64,000 nt of DNA from Sedimentibacter sp. MB35-C1 (GCF_030913635.1 NZ_CP133188.1:1922001-1986000); one strand, 5' to 3'; shown: positions 1 to 7,950, counted from the stretch's first letter. Notes: generated by a model not told the origin, from the sequence alone. Numbers and translations: made by a program.

Positions 1-251
1 TGTATGCAAATCCGGTTCATCCGTATACTCAGGCTCTGCTGTCTTCAATTCCTATACCTGATCCAGACATAGCAAAAGCATCAAAAAGAATCGTTTTAGA
101 AGGAGACGTTCCGAGTCCTGTAAATCCGCCTTCAGGCTGTAAATTCAGGACAAGATGCAGGTATGCAACAGATATATGCAAAGAAGTGTCGCCTGAACTT
201 AAAGAAGTCGAAAAAGAACACTTTGTAGCATGTCATTTGGTAAATAAATAA
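1..251 (+). CDS. oppF: Oligopeptide ABC transporter ATP-binding protein, C-terminal fragment (OppF-like)
   Basis: Only the last 82 codons are inside the window; the gene is cut by the left edge and read from base 3. The visible part begins with the HPYTQ segment and has the cysteine-containing tail (SGCKFRTRC...C...C) found at the C-terminus of OppD/OppF/DppD/DppF ATPases, where the usual CP of RCP is replaced by CR. Walker motifs are upstream of the window and cannot be checked. The protein would energise peptide import on the cytoplasmic face of the membrane. The next gene on the same strand is an OppA-type binding protein, which fits an opp operon. OppF rather than OppD is a guess from being the last ATPase before oppA. 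Confidence 0.85.
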   Translation, partial: YANPVHPYTQALLSSIPIPDPDIAKASKRIVLEGDVPSPVNPPSGCKFRTRCRYATDICKEVSPELKEVEKEHFVACHLVNK

Positions 252-293
252 TGATGTTTTCATCCTTTATGCAATGTGTTAAAAGTATAACTC

Positions 294-322
294 TTGACAT
301 ATTGCATAAAAAGGGTGATAAT
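294..322 (+). promoter_or_regulatory. SigA-type promoter of the OppA gene
   Basis: TTGACA at 294-299 and GATAAT at 317-322 are separated by 17 bases. The match lies in the short gap between the OppF tail and oppA, so the binding protein can be transcribed apart from the rest of the transporter, as is common for abundant binding proteins. Confidence 0.7.
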
Positions 323-374
323 ATAAATGCAGCCAAAAAATGGCTGTAAATACATAGATATTTGGAGGGATTTT

Positions 375-2120
375 ATGTTAAAGAGAGTACTGGCGTTAAT
401 AGTGGTACTAGCAATGGTATTTTCTATAGTTGGCTGCGCTAAGCAGGAAGCACCTGCACCTACAGATGAGCCAGCAGAGGAAACACCATCAGAAGAACAG
501 CCGGCTGAACAAGCAGCAGGTAATGACGATTATTTAGTTTGGAACATAGCAGTTGACTCACAAACTTGGGACCCAACGCTTAACAGTTCTGCAGACGGTG
601 GACACATAATTCAAAACTTATTTGAAGGTTTGACAAGAGAAACAAAAGATGGTATTGAAGCTGCCGCAGCAGATAGTTGGGAAATTACAAATGACGGTAA
701 AACTTATACATTCAAATTAAAAGAAGGTCTTAAGTGGTCAGACGGACAACCGTTAACAGCTAAGGATTTTGAATATGCTTGGAAAAGAGCATGCGATCCC
801 GCAACAGCATCAGAATATTCTTTCCTTGTAACTAGCTACTTAGTTGGTGGAGAAGAATTTTTTAACGGTGAAGGTACAATAGATGAAGTGGGAGTTAAGG
901 CACTTGACGATACAACTTTAGAAGTTAATCTGAAATTCCCTGTATCTTACTTCCTGAGCTTGACTTCATTCTATACTTACATGCCTGTAAGACAGGACAT
1001 AGTTGAAGCTAACGGTGAAGGTTGGGAAAAGAATCCTGAAACTTGTATTTCAAACGGAGCTTTCAAGCTTTCTGAATATAAGACTGGCGATCATTTAACA
1101 ATGGTTAAGAACGACCAGTACTGGGATGCAGACAGCATTAAACTTGCTGGAATTAAAGGCCTTATGATAGTTGAAGGAACTACTGCTCTTAACGGTTATG
1201 AAAATGGAGAAATCCAAGTTCTTGACAGTATTACTATAGAACAGATTCCAAGACTTCAAAAAGAAGATCCTAACTTCAAAATTACTCCTCACATCGGAAC
1301 ATACTATGTAAACTTCAACGTTGACGACGATGTATTTAAGGATGTAAGAGTAAGAAAAGCATTCTCACTTGCTATTGACAGAAAAGCGTTTGTTGAACAG
1401 GTTACAAAGGGTGGGCAGGTTCCTGCAACAGGATTTATACCATCCGGTATGCAGTATTCTGAAGGAACTGACATCAGACCGTTGGATGAAAATGGACTTC
1501 CAGCAGTTGAGTATGGTATAGACCCAAGCAAAGCATTAGTAGAAGAAGCTCAGACATTATTAGCTGAAGCTGGATATCCTAATGGAGAAGGATTATCTGA
1601 AGTAACATTCCTTTACAATACAAACGAAAACAATAAGAAAATTGCTGAAGCATTACAGGGTATGTGGAAACAAAACCTTGGCGTAGATGTTACACTTCTT
1701 AATCAAGACTGGGCTGTATTCCAGGAAGAAAGAAGAGCTGGAAACTACATGATGGCCAGAGGCGGCTGGTTGGGTGACTACGGTGATCCAATGACTATGC
1801 TTGATTTATTTGCATGTAAATCAGGAAACAATGATCCTCAGTGGAGATACAAAGAAATGTCTGTTTTGGCACCTCATGATAAAATGCTGAACCCAGAGCA
1901 GGAAGAATTTGAAAATGCAATTGATGCTTCAATGCTTGCAAGCGGAAAAGACAGAGATGAGCAATTGAAGATAGCTGAAGATGCTCTTATGAACAATCAT
2001 GTTATAGCTCCTATTTACTACTATACATTCACAAACATAGTTGATGAATCTGTAGTTGAAGGTGTTGAGCTTACAATGACTAATAAATGGGATTTCAGAC
2101 ACGCTGAGATTATAAAATAA
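375..2120 (+). CDS. oppA: Oligopeptide-binding lipoprotein (OppA/DppA family)
   Basis: Extracytoplasmic solute-binding protein of family 5, which captures peptides and hands them to the Opp permease. I start it at ATG 375, 8 bases after a GGAGGGA ribosome binding site, not at the upstream in-frame ATG 327, which would lie almost on the promoter. From 375 the protein (581 aa) has a classic lipoprotein signal: two positive residues, a hydrophobic core and lipobox IVGC with Cys21. A Glu/Pro/Ala-rich linker follows to about residue 52, then the binding domain, including the WxxTxDGKTYTFKLK segment typical of the family. Length is normal. A terminator follows directly. The ligand cannot be told from sequence. 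Confidence 0.93.
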   Translation: MLKRVLALIVVLAMVFSIVGCAKQEAPAPTDEPAEETPSEEQPAEQAAGNDDYLVWNIAVDSQTWDPTLNSSADGGHIIQNLFEGLTRETKDGIEAAAADSWEITNDGKTYTFKLKEGLKWSDGQPLTAKDFEYAWKRACDPATASEYSFLVTSYLVGGEEFFNGEGTIDEVGVKALDDTTLEVNLKFPVSYFLSLTSFYTYMPVRQDIVEANGEGWEKNPETCISNGAFKLSEYKTGDHLTMVKNDQYWDADSIKLAGIKGLMIVEGTTALNGYENGEIQVLDSITIEQIPRLQKEDPNFKITPHIGTYYVNFNVDDDVFKDVRVRKAFSLAIDRKAFVEQVTKGGQVPATGFIPSGMQYSEGTDIRPLDENGLPAVEYGIDPSKALVEEAQTLLAEAGYPNGEGLSEVTFLYNTNENNKKIAEALQGMWKQNLGVDVTLLNQDWAVFQEERRAGNYMMARGGWLGDYGDPMTMLDLFACKSGNNDPQWRYKEMSVLAPHDKMLNPEQEEFENAIDASMLASGKDRDEQLKIAEDALMNNHVIAPIYYYTFTNIVDESVVEGVELTMTNKWDFRHAEIIK

Positions 2121-2131
2121 GAAAGTTACGA

Positions 2132-2162
2132 AAATACGGCAGATTTTCTGCCGTATTTTTTT
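2132..2162 (+). terminator. Rho-independent terminator of oppA
   Basis: AATACGGCAGA and TCTGCCGTATT form an 11-bp perfect stem with a short T-rich loop, followed by a run of T (2155-2162). Confidence 0.9.
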
Positions 2163-2439
2163 ATGGAAATTTAGGGCTTTAAAAGCACCAAAAATTTTCC
2201 GTAGATTTAGAATCTAAGGATAAGGTGAACAAGAGAATAAATGATGTGAAAAATTGTTTAAATCAACGAATTGCTGGACTTTGAGTATGCTTTATGTTAT
2301 TATAGTTGCACAATAAAGGAGCAAAGATAACATAATTATAAAAATTCTTCCGCAAAACTTTGCCATGGAAAAACTATTGTAATTGACTTCGAAACAAAAA
2401 TGAAAAATATTCATGCCGCAAAATTAAGGAGGTTTTTAA
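2163..2439 (+). other. Leader region of the MarR gene
   Basis: About 280 bases with no credible gene. TATGTTAT (2293-2300) and ATAACATA (2327-2334) form an inverted repeat that may be an operator. A weak promoter is possible (TGGACT 2275-2280, 17 bases, TATTAT 2298-2303) and would overlap the left arm of that repeat. A strong AAGGAGG (2426-2432) closes the region and points to the ATG at 2440. Confidence 0.4.
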
Positions 2440-2898
2440 ATGTTTGATTTAGATAGATGAGTGGGATATATAGCAGATAATTCAAGTAAAATTATCTGTG
2501 ATGCCTTTAGTGAGAGGGTGAAAGATTTAGGTGTAACCAGAGTACAGTGGATTGCTCTGTATTATTTAGGAAAAGATGAATTTATAAGTCAAAAGGAATT
2601 GGCTGAAAGAATGAGTGTAAAAGAATCATCTGTAGCTAGACTTTTAGATCGTATGGAAAGAGACGGATTAGTGGAAAGAGTCAGAAGCGAAGAAGATAAA
2701 AGAGTTATAAATTTAAGACTTACCGAAAAAGGAAGGCAGCGTAGAGCTAAATTGGTTCCGGAAGGTGAGAAATTTGAAAGATTGTTGCATAAAAACATAT
2801 CGGATGAGGATATGAAGATATTTACAATGGTTTTATCAAAGATGGTTAATAATATATTGGAAGAGAATATGGATGAAAAATGTACACGTGAATTATAA
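2440..2898 (+). CDS. MarR-family regulator with in-frame TGA at codon 7 (candidate selenoprotein)
   Basis: Winged-helix regulator; the HTH/wing region (VTRVQWIALYYLG ... KELAERMSVKESSVARLLDRM ... RLTEKG) covers about residues 30-100 and is intact. The only good ribosome binding site, AAGGAGG at 2426-2432, is 7 bases before ATG 2440. From there the frame reads MFDLDR, then TGA (2458-2460), then VGYIADNSSK and the rest of a normal 152-residue MarR protein. The alternative start GTG 2461 directly follows the TGA and has no ribosome binding site. Right after the TGA lies a hairpin at a distance usual for a bacterial SECIS. OhrR-type MarR proteins carry a peroxide-sensing cysteine near the N-terminus, so a selenocysteine sensor is plausible. 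Alternatives are a nonsense mutation or re-initiation at GTG 2461. The downstream AhpD-like gene with a palindromic operator is its likely target. Confidence 0.7.
2458..2503 (+). promoter_or_regulatory. In-frame TGA and SECIS-like hairpin
   Basis: TGA at 2458-2460 is followed by CAGATAATT (2474-2482), loop CAAGTAA (2483-2489) and AATTATCTG (2490-2498), a perfect 9-bp stem that extends outward through G-U, one mismatch, U-A, A-U and U-G to about 2469/2503. The loop begins 23 bases after the TGA, inside the range reported for bacterial SECIS elements. The loop contains GU, but the G is the fourth loop base, not one of the first two as in the usual bacterial consensus, so the match is partial. 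Confidence 0.5.
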
Positions 2899-3048
2899 AA
2901 TGTGTGCATTTTTTTTATACTAGTAAATATATATAATGAAAATTACAAGGATTTGATGCTCTGCAGTTAAGTTGAGGCAACGAATCAACTTTTTTAAATA
3001 TAAAAATATGTAAAATTATAATAGTTGTTAAAAATTTGTCCAAAAATG

Positions 3049-3102
3049 TTGACAAAAATCATTTTACTTGCTATACTAATAGTTAGCATAGCAAGTAAAA
3101 TG
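3049..3102 (+). promoter_or_regulatory. Promoter and palindromic operator of the AhpD-like gene
   Basis: TTGACA 3049-3054 and TATACT 3072-3077 are spaced 17 bases, a near-consensus promoter. A perfect 15-base inverted repeat, CATTTTACTTGCTAT (3060-3074) and ATAGCAAGTAAAATG (3088-3102), spans the spacer, the -10 box and the start region. The inner AGTTAGC/GCAAGTA half-sites resemble MarR-family operators. A bound repressor would block this promoter; the upstream MarR protein is the obvious candidate. Confidence 0.75.
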
Positions 3103-3118
3103 ATTGGGAGGATAAGAA

Positions 3119-3472
3119 ATGGCTAAAGATGTAAGACAATTATTACAGGATTTTACAGGAGGAATGGAAGAGCTGTCAAATACCAGCGGAGCTCAGATTG
3201 ATGCATTTATGAATTTATTGGGAGCGGCTTACGAGCCTGATGCATTGGATTTAAAAACAAAAGAATTAATAAGCGTAGGAGTTGCTGTTTACAATCGTTG
3301 TGAATATTGCATTGTTTTCCACACTTACAATGCTCTGCAGGCAGGTGCCACAAGAAAAGAAATTATAGAAGCAGCGATGGTTTCTGTAGCATTTGGAGGA
3401 GGCCCTTCAATGGCATATAGTTCAACAGTATTAAAAGATTCTCTTGATGAATTTGAAAAGGATTTTAAATAG
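3119..3472 (+). CDS. AhpD-like / carboxymuconolactone decarboxylase family protein
   Basis: 117-residue alkylhydroperoxidase AhpD-core protein. The catalytic pattern known from mycobacterial AhpD is present: Glu49 (KTKEL), then Cys61-x-x-Cys64 (CEYC) with His68 four residues on. In that family the CxxC disulfide is reduced by a lipoyl group and passes electrons to a peroxidase or reduces peroxide itself. ATG 3119 follows GGGAGGATAAGAA. It is expressed from a strong promoter under a 30-base palindromic operator. Only 66 bases without a terminator separate it from the lipoyl-carrying lipoamide dehydrogenase, so the two are probably co-transcribed and work together. The substrate is not known. 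Confidence 0.85.
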   Translation: MAKDVRQLLQDFTGGMEELSNTSGAQIDAFMNLLGAAYEPDALDLKTKELISVGVAVYNRCEYCIVFHTYNALQAGATRKEIIEAAMVSVAFGGGPSMAYSSTVLKDSLDEFEKDFK

Positions 3473-3538
3473 GCAAAAAAGGATAATGAGCAGATTGGAG
3501 TCTCATTGCATAGTCTTTAAATTAACGGGAGGAATAAA

Positions 3539-5257
3539 GTGATATTTGATATAAAACTGGAAAAATTATCAGGTAGTGACAGATCCGGAGTGATAGGCAG
3601 CATATATAAGTCAAATGGAGACCCTGTAAAAGCAGGAGATGAAGTCCTCGATGTAGAAGTTAAAAAAAAGAACATTACCATTACTTCTGATGTGGAAGGA
3701 AAGATTGTAGAAATAAAAGCAAAACAAGGAGATAAGGTTTCAATAGGTGATGTTCTATATACTGTTGAAGGTGAAAAAGTCGAAAGTAAAGGGCAGACTG
3801 ATAAGAAGCAGGGTTTTAATTATATGGCTAATTTTTTAAAACCGCAAAAAGAAACAATTGACGGAGACATAGTCATAATCGGCGGCGGTCCGGGAGGATA
3901 TGTTGCTGCAATTGAAGGTGCTAAGGAAGGCGCTAATGTAATATTGATTGAAAAAGAAAGCCTGGGAGGAACCTGTCTCAATAGAGGATGCATACCAACA
4001 AAAGCTTTGGTGAGGTCTTCTGAGGTTTACAATATAGTTAAAAACTCTGAAGGATATGGAATTTTTAATTCTTCTCCAAGTTACGACTTTTCCAAAATAG
4101 TAGATAGAAAGAATGAAGTTGTAAAGGAATTGGTTGGAGGAATAGATTATCTGATGGCCAAAAATAATGTTACTGTATTCAGAGGAGACGGTCAAATAGT
4201 AAATAAGAATGTGGTATTTGTAAAGGAAAGGAACAAAGAAATTACAATTAATACAAAAAACATCATAATAGCCACCGGCTCAGATACATTTGTCCCTCCA
4301 ATAAAAGGAGTGGAGTCAAAAAATGTACTGACTAGTACTGACATGTTGAATTTAAGCCAACTGCCTGAGAAAATAATTATTGTAGGTGGCGGTGTAATAG
4401 GTATGGAGTTTGCATTTATTTGCAATGCTTTAGATGTAGATGTTAGTGTGGTAGAGTTTGCTGATGATATTTTAGTTTCATTGGATGAAGATATAAGAGA
4501 TGAAATCAGAGAGATAGCTGTAGAAAAAGGAATAAAGGTATATATCGGTTCAAAGGTTGAAGAAATTATAGATACCGAAGAAGGCAAGTCAATCGTATTA
4601 TTCAATAAAGAAGGTAAAAATGGTTATATAACAGGTGACAAAGTTCTTATGGCAGTTGGAAGAAAGCCATTTTATGGTAATATAAATTTGGAAGAGCTGG
4701 GAATTGAAGTTGGCAGAAATAAAAGAGGAATAAAAGTTAACAGTAAGATGCAAACTACGGCAGAGAATATTTACGCTGTTGGAGATGTTACTAATGTGAT
4801 ACAATTGGCTCACGTTGCTTCTCATCAGGGTTTGGTTGCTATTGAGAACATAATGGGCAAAGATACAGAAACTGATTATTCTGCTATACCAAGCGTAATA
4901 TTTACGAGCCCTGAAATTGCTTCTGTCGGCATTAGAGAAAAAGATGCAAGAGAGCAAGGTATACCCGTAAGCATTGGAAAGTTCCCATTTGGAGCTAACG
5001 GCAAGGCTCTGACTCAGGGAGACAGAAAGGGTTTTGTAAAAATAATAGCCCAGGAAGATACAGGCGTAATATTGGGTGGATCTATAATAGGTCCTCACGC
5101 TTCAGATCTTATACATGAAGTTGCAGTTGCAATAAAAAACAAATCAACCGCTGAACATGTAATTAATACTGTTCATGCTCATCCTACAACTGCCGAATCT
5201 GTACATGAGGCTATGTTAGCAGCTACAGCAAAAGGGGCAATACATTTGGCTGAGTAA
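3539..5257 (+). CDS. lpdA: Dihydrolipoamide dehydrogenase with N-terminal lipoyl domain
   Basis: Flavoprotein disulfide reductase, 572 aa, about 110 residues longer than a plain Lpd because of an N-terminal biotinyl/lipoyl domain (about residues 1-80; lysines at 42-44 in VEVKKKN sit where the lipoylated lysine is expected). Then come the FAD motif GGGPGGYVAA (116-125), the redox disulfide Cys146/Cys151 (GGTCLNRGC), the second nucleotide site VGGGVIGMEF, and the C-terminal HAHPTTAE with catalytic His548 and Glu553. GTG 3539 is the start, preceded by GGGAGGA. No E1, E2 or GcvH genes are near; the partner in view is the AhpD-like CxxC protein upstream. NADH to FAD to disulfide to lipoyl to AhpD is the inferred route. 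Confidence 0.93.
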   Translation: MIFDIKLEKLSGSDRSGVIGSIYKSNGDPVKAGDEVLDVEVKKKNITITSDVEGKIVEIKAKQGDKVSIGDVLYTVEGEKVESKGQTDKKQGFNYMANFLKPQKETIDGDIVIIGGGPGGYVAAIEGAKEGANVILIEKESLGGTCLNRGCIPTKALVRSSEVYNIVKNSEGYGIFNSSPSYDFSKIVDRKNEVVKELVGGIDYLMAKNNVTVFRGDGQIVNKNVVFVKERNKEITINTKNIIIATGSDTFVPPIKGVESKNVLTSTDMLNLSQLPEKIIIVGGGVIGMEFAFICNALDVDVSVVEFADDILVSLDEDIRDEIREIAVEKGIKVYIGSKVEEIIDTEEGKSIVLFNKEGKNGYITGDKVLMAVGRKPFYGNINLEELGIEVGRNKRGIKVNSKMQTTAENIYAVGDVTNVIQLAHVASHQGLVAIENIMGKDTETDYSAIPSVIFTSPEIASVGIREKDAREQGIPVSIGKFPFGANGKALTQGDRKGFVKIIAQEDTGVILGGSIIGPHASDLIHEVAVAIKNKSTAEHVINTVHAHPTTAESVHEAMLAATAKGAIHLAE

Positions 5258-5296
5258 ATAGAATTGTAAGATTTATTTTAAAATTTTATACAGCAA

Positions 5297-5348
5297 AATA
5301 AAAAATATTAGAATTAGCATTTTTTTTTCTAATATTTTTTATTTTTTT
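5297..5348 (+). terminator. Terminator after lpdA
   Basis: ATAAAAAATATTAGAA pairs with TTCTAATATTTTTTAT across a short loop, followed by T-rich sequence. AT-rich but long. Confidence 0.7.
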
Positions 5349-5398
5349 ATCGAATAGAGCCAGAGGATTGCTTAGAGTTGCTCAGCCGTTCTTTTATA

Positions 5399-5427
5399 TA
5401 TACAATTCCCTGAATACAGTGTATAAT
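5399..5427 (+). promoter_or_regulatory. Promoter of the HAD hydrolase gene
   Basis: TATACA (5399-5404), 17 bases, TATAAT (5422-5427). The -10 box is perfect and the -35 box matches at four of six positions. Confidence 0.5.
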
Positions 5428-5443
5428 TAACAGGGGTGATTAT

Positions 5444-6277
5444 ATGAAGTATAAAATGGTTGTCCTTGACTTGGACGGAACTTTGCTGAATAATGATAAG
5501 CATATAAGCTTAAATAATATAGAAATATTAAATGATCTTCATGGAAGAGGAATAAAAATAGTTATTGCCACAGGTAGAAATTATTATATGGCAAAGACTC
5601 TTGTTAAGGATGTAGAAAATGTTGAGCCAGTTATTCTTGCAAACAACGGAGCTATAATAAGAAAATCACAGAATGACGAGCTCATTGAATGTAATTATCT
5701 AAGTCCTCTTGAGTTTGAAAAAATCTACCGAGAGGGAATAAAACGCAATTTGAATCCTGTTCTGCATGTGGATGAGTACTTTAACGGATATGACCTTATA
5801 TATGAAAATGAGAATTTTGAGGAAGTATACAGGGGATATATTAAGAAGGGTTATGAAAGAGCGAAGCTTAAAAAATTTAATCCACTAGAAATCAAGAACA
5901 TTTTGTCTGTATGTTATTTTAATGATTATAACATGCTTTGTGACTTCAGTGATGAAATGAATAAAATAAATAGAGGAAATTATAATACAATATGCAACAG
6001 AAATATAGGAAAAAGAGCTCTGCTTGAGTTCCTTCATCCTGATGGATGTAAGTGGAGTGCATTAAAAAAATACGCTTTACAGCACAATGTTGGACCGGAT
6101 GAAATAGTATCAATAGGAGATGACAACAATGATATCGAACTTTTGAAAAATTCAGGCCTCGGAATTGCCATGTTAAACGGAACTGAAGAATCAAAAAAAG
6201 CTGCTAAAATAATTACTACGCACAATAACAATGATTCTGGAGTTTACCATATATTGAATGAAATATTTAAGATGTAA
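5444..6277 (+). CDS. Cof-type HAD-IIB family hydrolase
   Basis: 277-residue phosphatase of the haloacid dehalogenase superfamily. Motif I is DLDGTLL with the nucleophile and acid/base Asp9 and Asp11, motif II lies in VIATGR, and motif IV is GDDNNDIELL near residue 226 followed by GLGIAMLNG, the signature of the Cof/YidA group. The long cap between about 85 and 190 is the type IIB cap. Such proteins dephosphorylate sugar phosphates, nucleotides or flavin precursors; the substrate is not predictable here. It stands alone with its own promoter. Confidence 0.88.
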   Translation: MKYKMVVLDLDGTLLNNDKHISLNNIEILNDLHGRGIKIVIATGRNYYMAKTLVKDVENVEPVILANNGAIIRKSQNDELIECNYLSPLEFEKIYREGIKRNLNPVLHVDEYFNGYDLIYENENFEEVYRGYIKKGYERAKLKKFNPLEIKNILSVCYFNDYNMLCDFSDEMNKINRGNYNTICNRNIGKRALLEFLHPDGCKWSALKKYALQHNVGPDEIVSIGDDNNDIELLKNSGLGIAMLNGTEESKKAAKIITTHNNNDSGVYHILNEIFKM

Positions 6278-6353
6278 AAATATATAAGCTTTGTACATAT
6301 TTCTCTTAGACATCAAATATAATGTAATAATATTAGATTGTTGAGGAGGAATT

Positions 6354-6545
6354 ATGAGAATCTTAACTGCAATAGCGTCAATTCTTATTATCATAGGAGC
6401 TTTAAACTGGGGACTATACGGATTATCAAAAATTGATATAATTGAAAATTTCTTTGGCGGTTGGAAAAATAAATTTGGACGAATGCTTTACATTCTTATT
6501 GGACTTGCCGGACTTTATTCTCTTTTATACGTAATATTTGCGTAA
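6354..6545 (+). CDS. DUF378 family small membrane protein
   Basis: 63 residues with two hydrophobic stretches: RILTAIASILIIIGALNWGL (with the GALNWGL signature of DUF378) and LYILIGLAGLYSLLYVIFA near the C-terminus, with a short polar loop between. GAGGAGGA precedes the ATG. Function of the family is not known. A strong bidirectional terminator follows. Confidence 0.8.
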   Translation: MRILTAIASILIIIGALNWGLYGLSKIDIIENFFGGWKNKFGRMLYILIGLAGLYSLLYVIFA

Positions 6546-6551
6546 AGCAAT

Positions 6552-6604
6552 AATATTTTAAAGCAGCAATAACGCTCATCAGCGTTTTGCTGCTTTAAAA
6601 TATT
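6552..6604. terminator. Bidirectional terminator
   Basis: An 18-bp perfect stem (arms beginning AATATTTTAAAGCAGCAA and ending in its complement) plus an inner AACGCT/AGCGTT stem, with A- and T-rich ends. It sits between convergent genes and can serve both. Confidence 0.85.
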
Positions 6605-6630
6605 CCGCAGTAATTATTATCAGAAATTTT

Positions 6631-6846
6631 CTACTTAAACGAAACTGCTTTAGAAGCTTTTCTTACCATATTGCTGTTTTGGACTTTTTGACCTACAAAC
6701 GTTGCGGAGCCCATAGCAATATGCGCCAGGCCAAAGCCTATAATTCCGTTTCTGTAGGATTTCGGAATATTATTTTTTAGTGCAAATCCCGTAGCTGTTA
6801 CGGCGGTTCCTAAAACTGCGGGGATGATTCCTTCTCTAATATGCAT
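6631..6846 (-). CDS. Small hydrophobic protein of unknown function
   Basis: 71 residues, with segments IIPAVLGTAVTATGFAL (about 7-23) and GIIGFGLAHIAMGSATF (about 34-50) that could be membrane helices, and a basic C-terminus. A strong AGGAGG (6851-6857 on the opposite strand) supports the ATG at 6846. I do not recognise a characterised family; similar short proteins occur in clostridial genomes. The upstream region 6860-7020 is very AT-rich and could hold its promoter and that of the divergent radical SAM gene. Confidence 0.65.
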   Translation of the reverse strand: MHIREGIIPAVLGTAVTATGFALKNNIPKSYRNGIIGFGLAHIAMGSATFVGQKVQNSNMVRKASKAVSFK

Positions 6847-7020
6847 ATATACCTCCTGAATTTTTGTTGTTTAATTATTGTTTGCATAAATTTTAAAAAT
6901 AATATAATTTTTATTACCAAAATATATAAATAATTATAATTTCAATTGCTTTAATTGTTTAATTTAATTATAATTATATGATATAAATAAAATTGCAAAA
7001 TTACAAATGATAGGGGCAAT

Positions 7021-7950
7021 ATGAAATTATATAATGAATATTCTATATTTTTAAAAGAAAAATATGGCGAAAAGGTTTATAAGCTTCCGGTTAATATTCC
7101 ATGTACATGTCCTAACCGCGACGGAACAATCGGATACGGAGGGTGCACATTTTGTGCAGATGTAGGTACAGGTTTTGAAATGCTTAAGAATACTATTAGT
7201 GTAAAGGAACAAATTGAAAAAAACATGCAGTATATATCTAAAAAGTATAAGGCAAAAAAATTCATTGCTTACTTCCAGAATTATACGAATACGTATCTTG
7301 AACTTGAAGAATTTAAAAAATATATCAATGAAGCAGTTGGTAAAGATATAGTGGGGATATCTGTTTCTACGAGGCCTGATTGTATAGGAAACGAATATCT
7401 TGAGTTTCTTAAAGAAGTAAAAGATTTATACAATATTGATATTTCAATAGAGCTGGGATTACAGACGGCAAATTACCACACACTTATATCCATTAACAGA
7501 GGGCATACTCTTGCTGAATTCATTGATGCTGTTATGAGAATAAAAAAATACGGTTTTGAAGTATGTACTCACGTTATTTTAAACCTGCCGGGAGATGATA
7601 TTATTGATGCGAAGGAGACAGCAAAAATTTTGTCAGTACTCATGGTTGACCAGGTTAAAATTCACTCACTATATATTATGGAAAATACAAAGATGGGAAT
7701 ATTATATAAAAATAAGGAAATAACTGTTATTGACGAGGAAGAATATGTTGAAAGAGTAATTGTATTTCTGGAACATCTTGATAAGAATATAGTGGTGCAA
7801 AGGCTTGTGGGTAGAGCTCCGGAGAAAAACTCCCTGTTTGTTAACTGGGGTATGAGCTGGTGGAAAATAAAGGATGATATTCTTGAGAAAATGGAGAAGG
7901 AAGGCAGGCATCAAGGTTCCAAATCAATAAAAAATTATACCGCAGGTTAA
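7021..7950 (+). CDS. TIGR01212-family radical SAM protein (YtqA-like)
   Basis: 309-residue radical SAM enzyme. The cluster region CTCPNRDGTIGYGGCTFC has Cys30, Cys42 and Cys45 in the spacing of the YtqA/TIGR01212 group, together with the conserved PNRDG. Later blocks (VSTRPDCI, IELGLQTA, NRGH, HVILNLPGD, VKIHSLYIMENTKM) are the ELP3-like barrel of this family. It binds a [4Fe-4S] cluster and S-adenosylmethionine. Its exact reaction is not known to me; a tRNA modification role has been suggested for the group. It is monocistronic, and ATG 7021 follows AGGGGCAAT. Confidence 0.88.
   Translation: MKLYNEYSIFLKEKYGEKVYKLPVNIPCTCPNRDGTIGYGGCTFCADVGTGFEMLKNTISVKEQIEKNMQYISKKYKAKKFIAYFQNYTNTYLELEEFKKYINEAVGKDIVGISVSTRPDCIGNEYLEFLKEVKDLYNIDISIELGLQTANYHTLISINRGHTLAEFIDAVMRIKKYGFEVCTHVILNLPGDDIIDAKETAKILSVLMVDQVKIHSLYIMENTKMGILYKNKEITVIDEEEYVERVIVFLEHLDKNIVVQRLVGRAPEKNSLFVNWGMSWWKIKDDILEKMEKEGRHQGSKSIKNYTAG

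Noticed and set aside
1304-1531. Minus-strand open frame inside oppA
   Set aside because: It lies wholly inside a well-conserved binding-protein gene, has no ribosome binding site and low-complexity Ser/Thr composition typical of antisense frames.
2461-2898. MarR gene starting at GTG 2461
   Set aside because: It has no ribosome binding site of its own and directly abuts the TGA, whereas AAGGAGG is ideally placed for ATG 2440 in the same frame.
4192-5098. Two minus-strand frames inside lpdA
   Set aside because: Antisense to FAD/NAD-binding motifs of a clear gene; Ile/Ser-rich shadow composition.
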